From contig VGIW01000020.1 of assembly GCA_016867715.1 (NCBI GenBank), forward strand, positions 1-43,555: 43,555 nt of DNA, read 5' to 3'. The position numbers and the translations under genes are program-made. The DNA comes from Candidatus Eisenbacteria bacterium (GTDB lineage: Bacteria > Orphanbacterota > Orphanbacteria > Orphanbacterales > Orphanbacteraceae). The notes under the pieces are model-generated. The model saw only the letters and a program-made list of their open reading frames with translations. It was not told where the DNA came from and searched no databases. How positions within the stretch are numbered: position 1 is the stretch's first letter; each line of letters opens with the position of its first letter. Shown here one piece after another: positions 22,622-30,497 of the stretch.

Positions 22622-23442
22622 GGATCCGCGCCACAAAGGTCGCGATCCTCGGCGCGGGAGAGGTCGCCTCGGGGGTCGCTCTTCGGCTCCATCGATGCGG
22701 CTTCTCGCTCCTTCTCACGGAGGTCGAGGAGCCGCGCGCGATCCGGCGCCTCGTCGCCTTCAGCGAGGCGGTGTTCGACGGGAGGGCGGCCGTCGAGGAG
22801 GCGCGCGCCGCCCGGGTCGTCTCGCTCGCGGAGGCGGACGCGGCGAGGGAGCGCGGCGAGATCCCGGTTCTCGTCGATTCCGAAGGCCGCGTGTGGCCCG
22901 CGTGGAATCCGGATGTGCTCGTCGACGCCCGCATGCTGAAGGGATCGCACGGGCTCTCCCGCTCGAGCGCTCCCCTCGTGATCGGCCTCGGCCCCGGCTT
23001 CACCGTCGGAGGGGACTGCCATCTCGTCATCGAGACGCTGAGAGGTCACGAGATGGGCCGCGTCCTCGCGAACGGCTCCACTGCGCCGAACACGGGGGTT
23101 CCGGCCGAGAGGGCGGGGGAAGGGGCCCGTCGGGTTTTTCGCGCTCCGACTGATGGTATCTTTAACTCCGATAGGCGATTAGGGGATCTTCTTGAAGCGG
23201 GGGATGAAGTGGCGCGGGTCGGAGAATCCCCGTGCGTGACGGCGATCGGCGGCATGCTGAGGGGCCTTCTTCGACCGGGGCTCCTCGTCCGCGCCGGGGA
23301 AAAGGTGGGGGATGTCGATCCCCGCGGGTCGCAGGTCAATCCCCACACGGTCTCCGACCGCTCGCTTGCGATCGCCGGAGGGGTTCTGGAGGCGATCCTC
23401 TCCTCCCGACCGGCGAGGGGGGAGGGCCCGCGGATTCCTTAA
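22618..23442 (+). CDS. yqeB: YqeB-like selenium-dependent molybdenum hydroxylase system protein
   Basis: A 274-aa protein of the EF2563/YqeB family. It opens with a Rossmann motif VAILGAGEVASGVALRLHRCGF, then LLTEVEEPRAIRRLVAFSEAVFDG, VDARMLKG, VIGLGPGFTVGGDCHLVIETLRGH and GIPRGSQVNPH-like GDVDPRGSQVNPHTVSDRSLAIAGGVLEA, all typical of the family. Members are thought to help mature selenium-containing molybdenum hydroxylases such as the purine/xanthine type. No hydroxylase subunit, selD or mocA is in the window, so its client must be encoded elsewhere. Start ATG 22618 overlaps the upstream stop by 4 nt; last gene of the ssnA operon. Confidence 0.88.
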   Translation: MRIRATKVAILGAGEVASGVALRLHRCGFSLLLTEVEEPRAIRRLVAFSEAVFDGRAAVEEARAARVVSLAEADAARERGEIPVLVDSEGRVWPAWNPDVLVDARMLKGSHGLSRSSAPLVIGLGPGFTVGGDCHLVIETLRGHEMGRVLANGSTAPNTGVPAERAGEGARRVFRAPTDGIFNSDRRLGDLLEAGDEVARVGESPCVTAIGGMLRGLLRPGLLVRAGEKVGDVDPRGSQVNPHTVSDRSLAIAGGVLEAILSSRPARGEGPRIP

Positions 23443-23476
23443 CCGAGATTTCACAAATCGTTGCGCAAGAAAAGCA

Positions 23477-23506
23477 TTGATTCGAGCCGCCCTCGCGTGA
23501 TATCAT
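23477..23506 (+). promoter_or_regulatory. Promoter of the lamin-tail-like secreted protein
   Basis: TTGATT (23477-23482), 18-nt spacer, TATCAT (23501-23506). The leader to ATG 23696 would be about 180 nt long; no known riboswitch was recognised in it. Confidence 0.6.
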
Positions 23507-23695
23507 ACGTTTGTCGATATGCAGAACGGGGAGAGGGCTTCTCGGCACGGTCGCGCGCCCTGGCTTGTCTTCTCGGTTTCTGCGCGGGTCGCGAACGGAG
23601 GGCAGGCGCCGAATCGGGAGGTCGATTGGCCGGCTTCCCGTCGCTGGGAGGGTGGAAAACCCTTAGCCCCTCAACCAAGGAGGAGGACGGACGGA

Positions 23696-24400
23696 ATGAA
23701 GAAAGTTACGATGCTGTGCGTGGCGCTCGCGTTCATGGCCATGCCGGCCGCGGCTCAGATCCTCGTGATCAACGAGGCGTTCGTGAGCCACACCGGCACG
23801 GACACCTACGAGTTCATCGAGCTCTGCGGCACGCCGGGCATGAGCCTCAGCGACTACTCGATCATCACGATCGAGGGGGATGCCACCGTGATCGGCCGGG
23901 TCGACAAGAGGTGGAATCTAACCGGCACGATGCCGATGGACGGCTACTTCGTTCTCGGCGTCACCGCGGTTCCGAACGTGGATCTCAACATCGGCACGTC
24001 GGATCAGTTCGAGAACGGAACCGAGACCATCCTTCTCGTCCGGAACTGCACGGTCACCGCCGGCACCGATGTCGACACGAACGATGACTGCGTGCCGGAA
24101 ATCGGCGTTGGGACGATCGTGGACGGGATGTGCTTGCCGGACGCGGGCATCACCACGGGCGACTGCTGCTACTTCAACGTCCCGGTCTTCGGCCCCGAGG
24201 TCGGGACCAACTTCAAGTGGGCAGGCGCGGCCCGCTGCGCGGACTGCATCGGCGAGTTCCGCGCGATGTGCTTCAACAACCCGGTTTCCCAGTGCGACGT
24301 CGCGCTCTACTCGAACACGACGCCGGGCTATGCCAACGACTGCCCGGCGACCGCGACCGAGGACGCGACCTGGGGCGGCGTGAAGTCGCTGTTCCGGTAG
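23696..24400 (+). CDS. Secreted protein with lamin-tail-like domain
   Basis: A 234-aa exported protein. A signal peptide (MKKVTMLCVALAFMAMPAAA) is followed by ILVINEAFVSHTGTDTYEFIELCGTPGMSLSDYSIITIEGD, the usual opening of bacterial lamin-tail domains, an Ig-like fold found on secreted and cell-surface proteins. The rest is Cys-rich (about ten cysteines, including GDCCYFNV and ARCADCIG), suggesting disulphides after export. No catalytic motif. AAGGAGGAGG lies 8 nt before ATG 23696. It is a single gene with its own promoter, a long leader and a strong terminator, suggesting high expression. Confidence 0.8.
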   Translation: MKKVTMLCVALAFMAMPAAAQILVINEAFVSHTGTDTYEFIELCGTPGMSLSDYSIITIEGDATVIGRVDKRWNLTGTMPMDGYFVLGVTAVPNVDLNIGTSDQFENGTETILLVRNCTVTAGTDVDTNDDCVPEIGVGTIVDGMCLPDAGITTGDCCYFNVPVFGPEVGTNFKWAGAARCADCIGEFRAMCFNNPVSQCDVALYSNTTPGYANDCPATATEDATWGGVKSLFR

Positions 24401-24418
24401 TCTCGCTCGCGCTTTTTC

Positions 24419-24463
24419 GAGAACTCCGGGCCCTCTCTGCGAGGGGGCCCGGTTCTCTTTTCT
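24419..24463 (+). terminator. Strong intrinsic terminator after the lamin-tail-like gene
   Basis: CCGGGCCC (24426-24433) pairs perfectly with GGGCCCGG (24445-24452); the stem extends as GAGAA/TTCTC around a 2-nt bulge, and TTTTCT follows. Confidence 0.85.
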
Positions 24464-24533
24464 GTTCCCCACGGTCGAGCCTTCACGTGCGAAGAAACAG
24501 CGGCCCGGCCTTCTCCGGCGGCGGCCTTTCTGT

Positions 24534-24562
24534 TTGACCCGAGGGGCGATCGGAACGATACT
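24534..24562 (+). promoter_or_regulatory. Promoter of the nucleoside phosphorylase operon
   Basis: TTGACC (24534-24539), 17-nt spacer, GATACT (24557-24562); about 24 nt of leader with GAGGAGGAG before GTG 24593. Confidence 0.6.
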
Positions 24563-24592
24563 CTGTCTTTCCGGTCCGGCGAGGAGGAGACG

Positions 24593-25915
24593 GTGCGCGC
24601 GATCGAGCTGATCGAGAAGAAGAAGCGGGGAGAGATTCTCTCGGACGAGGAGCTCGCCTTCTGGATCCGCGGGGTCGTGAGCGAGGAGATCCCCGACTAC
24701 CAGAGCGCGGCGCTCCTCATGGCGATCCGCTTCCGCGGGCTCTCGGAACGCGAGACCTTCGCGCTCACCTCGGAGATGGTCCGCTCGGGGGATGTCCTCG
24801 ATCTCTCCTTTCTCGGCGCGCCGACCGCCGACAAGCACTCGACCGGAGGCGTCGGGGACAAGCTCTCGTTTATCGTGGGACCTCTCGTCGCGGCGTGCGG
24901 CGTGAAGGTCCCCATGCTCTCCGGACGCGCGCTCGGTCATACCGGCGGAACGCTCGACAAGCTCGAGTCGATCCCCGGCTATCGAACGCGTCTTCCGACC
25001 GCGCGCTTTCTTGAGATCGTCTCCGATGTCGGGATCTCCATCGTGGGGCAGAGCGATCGCCTCGCCCCCGCCGACGGAAAGCTCTACGCGCTCCGCGACG
25101 TCACGGCCACGGTCGATTCGATCCCGCTGATCGTCTCCAGCATCCTCTCGAAGAAGATCGCGGCCGGAGCGAGCGTTCTTGTATTCGACGTGAAGCACGG
25201 GGACGGGGCGATCCTCCGCGAACCGGAGGAGGTGCGGGCGCTCGCGCGGATGCTCGTCGCGGTCGCCGAACGCCTCGGACGAGGAGCCTCGGCGCTCGTC
25301 ACCGACATGTCGGCTCCCCTCGGCCGGACGGTGGGGAACGCGCTCGAGATCGTCGAGTCGATCGAGGCCTTGCGGGGAAAGGGCGCCGCCGATATGATGG
25401 CGATCAGCATGGCTCTCGCCGCGGAGATCCTCCTCCTCACCGGACGCGCCGCGGGGGAGGAGGAGGCGCGCCGGCTTCTCGCGGGCGCGCTCGAAGAGGG
25501 ACGCGCCCTCGATGTCTTCCGAAACATGATCGCGGCGCACGGCGGCGACGCGGCGGTCGTCGATGACCCCGGCCTGCTCCCGCGGGCGCGGCTCGTTCGA
25601 GAGGTGACCGCGGGAACGGGCGGCAACGTCCTCTCTCTCTCCGCGCGCGCCGTCGGGATCGCCGCGATGCGACTCGGCGCGGGGCGAAGCCGGGTCGAGG
25701 ACGAGGTCTCCCCGGGCGCGGGGATCGAGATCATGCGAAAGCCGGGCGACGCGGTCGCGAAGGGGGATCTCCTCGCGCGCATGCACGGCGACCGCGAGGA
25801 GCGACTCGCCGCGATCGAGCCAGAAGTGCGCGGCGCCTTTCGGATCGGAGAGGGAGAAGGTCCCGATCCGCGCTTCGTCCTCGAGAACGTCCGCGGTTCG
25901 AACCAGGGAGAGTGA
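24593..25915 (+). CDS. pdp: Pyrimidine-nucleoside phosphorylase
   Basis: Reversible phosphorolysis of thymidine/uridine to base plus (deoxy)ribose-1-phosphate. The 440-aa protein has KHSTGGVGDK (81-90) for phosphate, the family signature SGRALGHTGGTLDKLE (about 110-125) and the C-terminal barrel-sandwich domain (SPGAGIEIMRKPGDAVAKGDLLARMHG). The length and Lys-containing substrate loop fit both DeoA and broader PyNP, so the exact substrate range is open. GTG 24593 follows GAGGAGGAG. It starts an operon running through hpt, deoC, a lipoprotein, a kinase-like protein and btpA with gaps of no more than 8 nt, giving a direct route from nucleoside to DeoC substrate (a phosphopentomutase is needed but is not in the window). 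Confidence 0.92.
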   Translation: MRAIELIEKKKRGEILSDEELAFWIRGVVSEEIPDYQSAALLMAIRFRGLSERETFALTSEMVRSGDVLDLSFLGAPTADKHSTGGVGDKLSFIVGPLVAACGVKVPMLSGRALGHTGGTLDKLESIPGYRTRLPTARFLEIVSDVGISIVGQSDRLAPADGKLYALRDVTATVDSIPLIVSSILSKKIAAGASVLVFDVKHGDGAILREPEEVRALARMLVAVAERLGRGASALVTDMSAPLGRTVGNALEIVESIEALRGKGAADMMAISMALAAEILLLTGRAAGEEEARRLLAGALEEGRALDVFRNMIAAHGGDAAVVDDPGLLPRARLVREVTAGTGGNVLSLSARAVGIAAMRLGAGRSRVEDEVSPGAGIEIMRKPGDAVAKGDLLARMHGDREERLAAIEPEVRGAFRIGEGEGPDPRFVLENVRGSNQGE

Positions 25916-25918
25916 GCG

Positions 25919-26488
25919 ATGCAGAGCGAGCCGGCCCGGGGCCGCATCAGCGAGGAGGAGGTCGAGGTCTACATCTCCGAGGAGGAGATCCGGAAGAAGG
26001 TCGCCGAGCTCGGGGCGATGATCACTCGGGACTACGAGGGGAAGGACCTCTTCGTCGTGGCGGTCCTTCGGGGAGCGATCTTCTTCGCCGTCGATCTCGT
26101 CCGCGCCATCGATCTTCCGCTTGTTCTCGATTTCGTTCAGATCTCGTCCTACGGCGACTCGACCGAATCGAACGGACGGGCGAAGATCACGCGCGAGCTC
26201 GACCTCTCGATCAAGGACAAGGATGTTCTCGTCGTCGAGGATATCGTCGACACGCGCCACACCCTCTTCAACCTGCTCAGCTTCCTTCGCTCCAAGTTCC
26301 CAAGGAGCATCCGCATCTGCACGCTTCTCAACAAGAGGGAACGCGCGGAGCGGGAGATCCCTCTTGACTACGTCGGCTTCTCGATCGAGAACCTGTTCGT
26401 CATCGGATACGGCCTCGACTACGCGCAGCGCTACCGGAACCTCCCCTTCGTCGGCGTGCTGCGGAAAGGGGGCGAGATCGTTCGATGA
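25919..26488 (+). CDS. hpt: Hypoxanthine phosphoribosyltransferase
   Basis: Salvages hypoxanthine/guanine to IMP/GMP with PRPP. The 189-aa protein has [19 protein letters not shown], the flexible-loop SYGDSTES, the PRPP motif [10 protein letters not shown] (103-112) and the C-terminal [22 protein letters not shown] typical of bacterial Hpt. The N-terminus is extended by a few acidic residues ([17 protein letters not shown]) as usual. Start ATG 25919 is 3 nt after the phosphorylase stop; the stop overlaps deoC by 4 nt. Cytoplasmic. Confidence 0.95.
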   Translation: MQSEPARGRISEEEVEVYISEEEIRKKVAELGAMITRDYEGKDLFVVAVLRGAIFFAVDLVRAIDLPLVLDFVQISSYGDSTESNGRAKITRELDLSIKDKDVLVVEDIVDTRHTLFNLLSFLRSKFPRSIRICTLLNKRERAEREIPLDYVGFSIENLFVIGYGLDYAQRYRNLPFVGVLRKGGEIVR

Positions 26489-27345
26489 GGGATGAAGGAT
26501 CGATCGATCGGATCGTCGAGAAGGTGCTCGCGCGGCTTGGGAGGAGCGCGTCGGACGCGCCGAATCTGGACGGCCGCTCGTGCGCCTCGTGCGCGGTCCC
26601 CGGTCAATGCGCTTCGCTCTGCCCGGAGACGACCGCGACGATCGTTCGCGAAGGGGCGAACCGCGTCTCGAGCGCCTTGGGTGCGGGGAGCGTCCCAAAG
26701 GACCTCGCTCCCCTCATCGATCACACGATCCTTCGCGCGAACGCGGCCCGCGCGGAGATCGAAACGCTCGTCGACGAGGCGAAGCGGTTCCGCTTCGCGT
26801 CGGTTTGCGTGAACCCGTGCTGGGCGCGGCTCTGTCGAGACGCGCTCGAGGGGACCGGCGTTCTCGTTTGCACGGTCGTCGGCTTCCCGCTCGGAGCAAA
26901 CGCGCCGCTCACGAAAGCCTTCGAGACGCGCCGCGCCTGCTTCGACGGGGCCGAGGAGATCGACATGGTGATCAACGTCGGCGCTCTGAAGTCCGGGGAG
27001 GACGCGTTCGTCGAAAAGGAGATCCGCGGCGTCGTCGAGTCGGCCGGAGCGGGCGTCACGGTGAAGGTGATCTTGGAGACCGCCTATCTCGACAACGACG
27101 AGAAGGTCCGCGCGTGCCGGGCGGCCCTCCGCGCGCGGGCCGCCTTTGTGAAGACATCGACCGGATTCGGGCCGTCGGGCGCGACGGTCGAGGATGTGCG
27201 CCTCATGCGCGAGACGGTCGGACCGAAGATGGGCGTGAAAGCGGCCGGAGGAATCCGCTCGCGGAGCGACGCCGAGGAGATGATCCGCGCCGGAGCGAGC
27301 CGCATCGGCGCAAGCGCCTCGGTGGCGATCGTGAAGGAGGAATGA
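26485..27345 (+). CDS. deoC: Deoxyribose-phosphate aldolase with BMC-like N-terminal targeting helix and four-Cys segment
   Basis: Cleaves deoxyribose-5-phosphate to acetaldehyde and glyceraldehyde-3-phosphate. Residues ~76-286 are a complete DeoC barrel: LIDHTIL, Asp160 in [10 protein letters not shown], the Schiff-base lysine Lys223 in FVKTSTGFG and Lys252 in GVKAAGGIR. The 286-aa length exceeds the usual 220-260 because of an N-terminal extension of ~70 residues. Residues 6-19 ([14 protein letters not shown]) have hydrophobics at 7, 10, 11, 14, 15 and 18, one face of a helix, like BMC encapsulation peptides. Residues 33-46 carry Cys33, 36, 42 and 46 (CASC ... CASLC), a possible Fe-S or zinc site. 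ATG 26485 overlaps hpt by 4 nt. Targeting and metal binding are inferences. Confidence 0.93.
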   Translation: MRDEGSIDRIVEKVLARLGRSASDAPNLDGRSCASCAVPGQCASLCPETTATIVREGANRVSSALGAGSVPKDLAPLIDHTILRANAARAEIETLVDEAKRFRFASVCVNPCWARLCRDALEGTGVLVCTVVGFPLGANAPLTKAFETRRACFDGAEEIDMVINVGALKSGEDAFVEKEIRGVVESAGAGVTVKVILETAYLDNDEKVRACRAALRARAAFVKTSTGFGPSGATVEDVRLMRETVGPKMGVKAAGGIRSRSDAEEMIRAGASRIGASASVAIVKEE

Positions 27346-27346
27346 C

Positions 27347-27778
27347 GTGCGGAAGCTGACCGGGTTCTTCCTGATTGGCGCGGGCCTTCTCTTCGTCGCG
27401 GCCTGCGGAGACGAGGAGATCCTCCACCGCGAGAGCTTCTACACCGGGCTTTGGCGAACGCAGGGCTTCGAGGGGTCTTCGTTCCTCTTCGAGTTGGAGC
27501 AGATCGGCGATTCGCTCGCGGGATCCGTGTACACCGAGGACGCCGCCGGCGCGAGGAGCGCGCCGAAGGCGATCCGCGAGGGGACCGCGCGGGGGGATGT
27601 GATCCGCTTCACGATCGATTCCGAGGGAGAGATGTACGAAGGCGCGCCGGTCGACACCCTCGCCTTCCGGGGGACGAGACGCACGGAACATCTGATCCGG
27701 ATGGAGCACACCTTCTGCACCGCCGACACGTGCCTCGCGATTGTCTTCGACGCGGTGCGCGGGCCCTCCGGGTTCTAG
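27347..27778 (+). CDS. Small lipoprotein of unknown function
   Basis: A 143-aa exported protein starting at GTG 27347 with AAGGAGG 6 nt upstream, 1 nt after deoC. The signal peptide ends in the lipobox FVAAC (Cys20), and the mature part is a compact beta-rich domain (YTGLWRTQGFEGSSFLFELEQIGDSLAGSVYTED ... VIRFTIDSEG ... LAFRGTRR) resembling small lipocalin-like ligand sinks; this resemblance is weak. Two further cysteines (TFCTADTC) may form a disulphide. Its place inside a cytoplasmic nucleoside operon is unusual; it might bind nucleosides or sugars in the envelope, but that is speculation. Confidence 0.7.
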   Translation: MRKLTGFFLIGAGLLFVAACGDEEILHRESFYTGLWRTQGFEGSSFLFELEQIGDSLAGSVYTEDAAGARSAPKAIREGTARGDVIRFTIDSEGEMYEGAPVDTLAFRGTRRTEHLIRMEHTFCTADTCLAIVFDAVRGPSGF

Positions 27779-27786
27779 GAACGACG

Positions 27787-28863
27787 ATGACGAAGCCCGA
27801 CGCGGCTCTTCCGGAGTCCCCTCGCGGGACCGTGATCTGCACCGGAATCAGCAAGATCGACAAGGTCCCCCTTCTCCGCGAGGTCGCCGAGGAAGGACGA
27901 AGGCGGGGTGCCCGCGTCGAGGTCCACGACGTCGGAAGCATGCTCCTCCGAAAAGCGGAGATCCTCGGCGTCCCCTATCGCGACGAGAAGATCCTCGACG
28001 CGCCGGACGTCACGCTGAAAACCCTGAGGGCCGCGGTCTTCGAGGAGATCTTGAAGAACCTCAGCCCCGACCGCGTCGATCTCGTTTCCCTCCACGCCTG
28101 CTTCCGTTGGGAGGGGATTCTTCTTTCGGGGTTCGACCCTTACTATCTCAACCTCTTGAAGCCGAGCCTCTTTCTCACGCTCGTCGACGACCTCCGCAAG
28201 ATCGAGGAGAGGATGGAAAAGAGCCGGCAGTGGAAGGGGAGGCTCACGCGTGCGGAGATCGTCGACTGGCAGAACGTCGAGACGTTCGTAACGCAAACGA
28301 TGTCAGCCTTCCTGAACCGCCCCTTCTACATGATCCCCAAGGCGCAGCCGGTCGATTCGCTCTGGAAGCTGATCGTCCGGCCGGAGCACCCGAAGGCGTA
28401 CCTCTCCTATCCGATCAGCGCGCTGTTTAAGAAGGAGACCGGCGTCGATCCCGAGGCGTTCTTCGAGGAGGTGCGCGCCTTCCGGGATTTCGCGAGTCGC
28501 TTCCTCGTCCTCTTCGACCCGATGAGTATCAAAGATCTCGACATGGATCCGGAGACGGGAGGGGAAGGAGCGGACACCGCCCTTCTCAAGAAGGTGACGG
28601 TTTGGCGCGACTTCACCTTCATCAACCAGAGCGACATCGTGATCGTGTACAACCCGTACGGCCTCGACTCGCCGGGGGTGAACGACGAGGTCTTTCACGG
28701 CTTCTCGAACAACAAGGATGTCTATCTCTACTACGCGAGCACGAGGCGTTCCCCCTTCCTCGAAAGCAAGACCACGCGCATCTTCACCGACCTCGGCGAG
28801 ATGAAGGAGTTCCTTCTCGAGAAGTTCGGGCCGCCCCACCCCGGGGAGCCCTCGGGGCGATGA
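27787..28863 (+). CDS. Two-domain protein: nucleotide-kinase-like N-terminus plus nucleoside 2-deoxyribosyltransferase-like C-terminus
   Basis: A 358-aa cytoplasmic protein I cannot assign to a named family. Residues 14-75 resemble archaeal-type adenylate kinases (GTVICTGISKIDKVPLLREVAEEGRRRG, then HDVGSMLLRKAEILGVPYRDEKIL), but the Walker A glycine-lysine pattern is degenerate (GISKIDK in place of GxxGxGKT). Residues ~203-320 resemble nucleoside 2-deoxyribosyltransferases: KAYLSYPIS (usually YLAGP), FLVLFDP, NQSDIVIVY and SPGVNDEVFHGFSNNKDVYLYY (compare the catalytic-Glu and 'KPV' segments). Position between deoC and btpA in a nucleoside operon supports a nucleoside or nucleotide substrate. 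Both domain calls are from pattern reading only. Confidence 0.6.
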   Translation: MTKPDAALPESPRGTVICTGISKIDKVPLLREVAEEGRRRGARVEVHDVGSMLLRKAEILGVPYRDEKILDAPDVTLKTLRAAVFEEILKNLSPDRVDLVSLHACFRWEGILLSGFDPYYLNLLKPSLFLTLVDDLRKIEERMEKSRQWKGRLTRAEIVDWQNVETFVTQTMSAFLNRPFYMIPKAQPVDSLWKLIVRPEHPKAYLSYPISALFKKETGVDPEAFFEEVRAFRDFASRFLVLFDPMSIKDLDMDPETGGEGADTALLKKVTVWRDFTFINQSDIVIVYNPYGLDSPGVNDEVFHGFSNNKDVYLYYASTRRSPFLESKTTRIFTDLGEMKEFLLEKFGPPHPGEPSGR

Positions 28864-29660
28864 GGGCGCCCGTCGCTTCCTGGCTTCCCGCGCGCCGTCC
28901 CTCGCTGATCGGGGTCGTCCATCTCGGGCCGCTCCCGGGCGCGCCCTTCTGCCGCGAACCCCTTTCCCTCACGATCGAGCGCGCGATCGAGGACGCGCGC
29001 GCGTGGGAGAGAGGCGGGGCGGACGCCGTCCTCGTCGAGAACTTCGGGGACGCGCCGTTCTTCCCGGGCCGAGTGCCGCCCGAGACGGTTGCATCGGTCA
29101 CGGCGGCGGCGCGCGCGGTTCGGGAGGCGGTGCGGCTTCCTGTCGGCGTCAACGTTCTCCGAAACGACGCGGAGGCGGCCCTCGCGGCGGCGGCCGCATC
29201 CGGAGCGGCCTTCATCCGCGTGAATGTCCTCGCACACGCGTACTTGACGGATCAAGGGATCATCGAGGGGCGCGCGCACGCGCTTCTTCGAAAACGTTCC
29301 CGGCTCGGAGTCCCGATCTCGATCCTCGCCGATCTTCTCGTGAAGCACGCCGAGCCGCTCGCCCCTCTCGATCCGGTTCTCGCCGCGCGCGATCTCCTGG
29401 AACGAGCGGGCGCGGATGCTCTCGTGGTCACCGGCAAGGCGACCGGACTTCCGCCGGAGGCGGCCCGCCTCGCCGATCTCGCCCGCGCGCTTCCGGAAGC
29501 GCCGCTCTTCGCGGGGAGCGGCGTCACGCCGGAGAACGCTCCTCCTCTTCGGTCGAACGTGCGAGGCGTTCTCGCGGGGACGTGGTGCGAGAAGGAGGGA
29601 CGCGTTCGGGAAGAACGCGTGCGCGCCCTCGCCGAGGCGATCCACGCCGGGAACTCCTGA
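28860..29660 (+). CDS. BtpA/SgcQ family TIM-barrel protein
   Basis: A 266-aa protein of the BtpA/SgcQ family. Family features are SLIGVVHLGPLPGAP at the start, WERGGADAVLVENFGDAPFFPG, LPVGVNVLRNDAEAALAAAAASGAAFIRVNVLAHAYLTDQGIIEG and LFAGSGVTPEN. Known members include a photosystem I biogenesis factor in cyanobacteria and SgcQ in sugar operons; no enzymatic activity is firmly assigned, but a phosphate-binding TIM barrel is expected. ATG 28860 overlaps the upstream stop by 4 nt, and the gene ends the phosphorylase operon, converging with udk. In this context a ribose- or nucleoside-derived substrate is plausible. Confidence 0.85.
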   Translation: MRAPVASWLPARRPSLIGVVHLGPLPGAPFCREPLSLTIERAIEDARAWERGGADAVLVENFGDAPFFPGRVPPETVASVTAAARAVREAVRLPVGVNVLRNDAEAALAAAAASGAAFIRVNVLAHAYLTDQGIIEGRAHALLRKRSRLGVPISILADLLVKHAEPLAPLDPVLAARDLLERAGADALVVTGKATGLPPEAARLADLARALPEAPLFAGSGVTPENAPPLRSNVRGVLAGTWCEKEGRVREERVRALAEAIHAGNS

Positions 29661-29666
29661 GCGGAA

Positions 29667-30296
29667 TCAGGCGCGCGCGTCGGCCGCGAGAGCGGCCTGG
29701 ATGCGCGAGATCACCATCTCGAGGGCGGCGAGGTTCATTCCCCCCATCGGCACGATGACGTCCGCGTAGCGCTTCGAGGGGAGAACGAAGCGAAGATGCA
29801 TCGGCTTCACTTTCTCGAGGTAGACGCGGCAGATTTCATCGAGATCCATCGCCTTCTCCGCGAAATCGCGGCCGAGCCTCCGAATGAAGCGAAGGTCCGA
29901 GTCGGCGTCGATGAAGACCTTGAAGTCGAGAAGGTCGCGGATCCTCTCCTCCGCGAGGATGAGAATCCCCTCGACGAGAATCACGCGGCGCGGCTCGATC
30001 TTCTCGCCGGTCTCCTCGCGCGCGCATGTGTCCCGATGATACACGAGCCGCGGGATCGCCACCCCATCGATCAACATGCGGAGGTGCTTCTCCATGAGGT
30101 CGAAATCGATCGAGTCCGGATGGTCGAAGTTGATCTTCTCGGGGTTCTCGGAGAAATGCGAGCGGTCGTGGTAGTACGAGGACTCGGCGAGGAGGACGGC
30201 GTTCTCCAAGCCGACTGTTTCGGCGACGCGGAGCGCGAACGTGCTCTTCCCGGCGCTCGTCCCGCCGGCGACTCCGACTAGAAGCGGTCTCGCCAT
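29667..30296 (-). CDS. udk: Uridine kinase (PRK/Udk-type P-loop kinase)
   Basis: Phosphorylates uridine/cytidine to UMP/CMP. The 209-aa protein starts [19 protein letters not shown] with Walker A at residues 11-19, then [20 protein letters not shown] (substrate Asp region), [19 protein letters not shown] and [22 protein letters not shown], all typical of Udk. The C-terminus carries [22 protein letters not shown] 30296 has GGAGGG 6 nt upstream and a candidate promoter. It stops 6 nt from the convergent btpA. Confidence 0.92.
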   Translation of the reverse strand: MARPLLVGVAGGTSAGKSTFALRVAETVGLENAVLLAESSYYHDRSHFSENPEKINFDHPDSIDFDLMEKHLRMLIDGVAIPRLVYHRDTCAREETGEKIEPRRVILVEGILILAEERIRDLLDFKVFIDADSDLRFIRRLGRDFAEKAMDLDEICRVYLEKVKPMHLRFVLPSKRYADVIVPMGGMNLAALEMVISRIQAALAADARA

Positions 30297-30337
30297 CGAT
30301 TTCCCTCCGGGCGCGGCCCGCGTCCGACGCGCGTCCG

Positions 30338-30366
30338 ATGCTACCGCGTCCGCTCCCGCCGGTCGA
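30338..30366 (-). promoter_or_regulatory. Promoter of udk
   Basis: On the minus strand TCGACC (30366-30361), 17-nt spacer, TAGCAT (30343-30338). Confidence 0.45.
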
Positions 30367-30403
30367 GACCGAAGATCGGCGGGCCCGACTCCACGCTTCC
30401 CGG

Positions 30404-30433
30404 TTGCCTCCCGCGATTTCCCTCTGCTAGCAT
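30404..30433 (+). promoter_or_regulatory. Promoter of the tdk operon
   Basis: TTGCCT (30404-30409), 18-nt spacer, TAGCAT (30428-30433). The ATG at 30432 lies inside this -10 box, which favours the downstream start at 30498. Confidence 0.5.
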
Positions 30434-30497
30434 GACCGCGAAGAGGAGACTTCCCCCCACGGGGACCCCGCGAGGTCCCGCGCGCAAGGAGCGTCCC

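Noticed and set aside
23507-23695. Riboswitch in the long leader of the lamin-tail-like gene
   Set aside because: I could not match the leader to any known aptamer consensus, so only the promoter and leader length are reported.
25890-25910. tRNA T-loop-like GGTTCGAACC
   Set aside because: It lies within the phosphorylase coding sequence and has no matching acceptor, D or anticodon stems.
23918-26698. 926-codon minus-strand open frame
   Set aside because: Antisense to the lamin-tail-like protein, nucleoside phosphorylase, hpt and deoC, and runs through a strong terminator.
30432-30497. Upstream ATG extending thymidine kinase by 22 residues
   Set aside because: It overlaps the predicted -10 box and lacks a ribosome site; the downstream ATG has AAGGAG and matches the family start.
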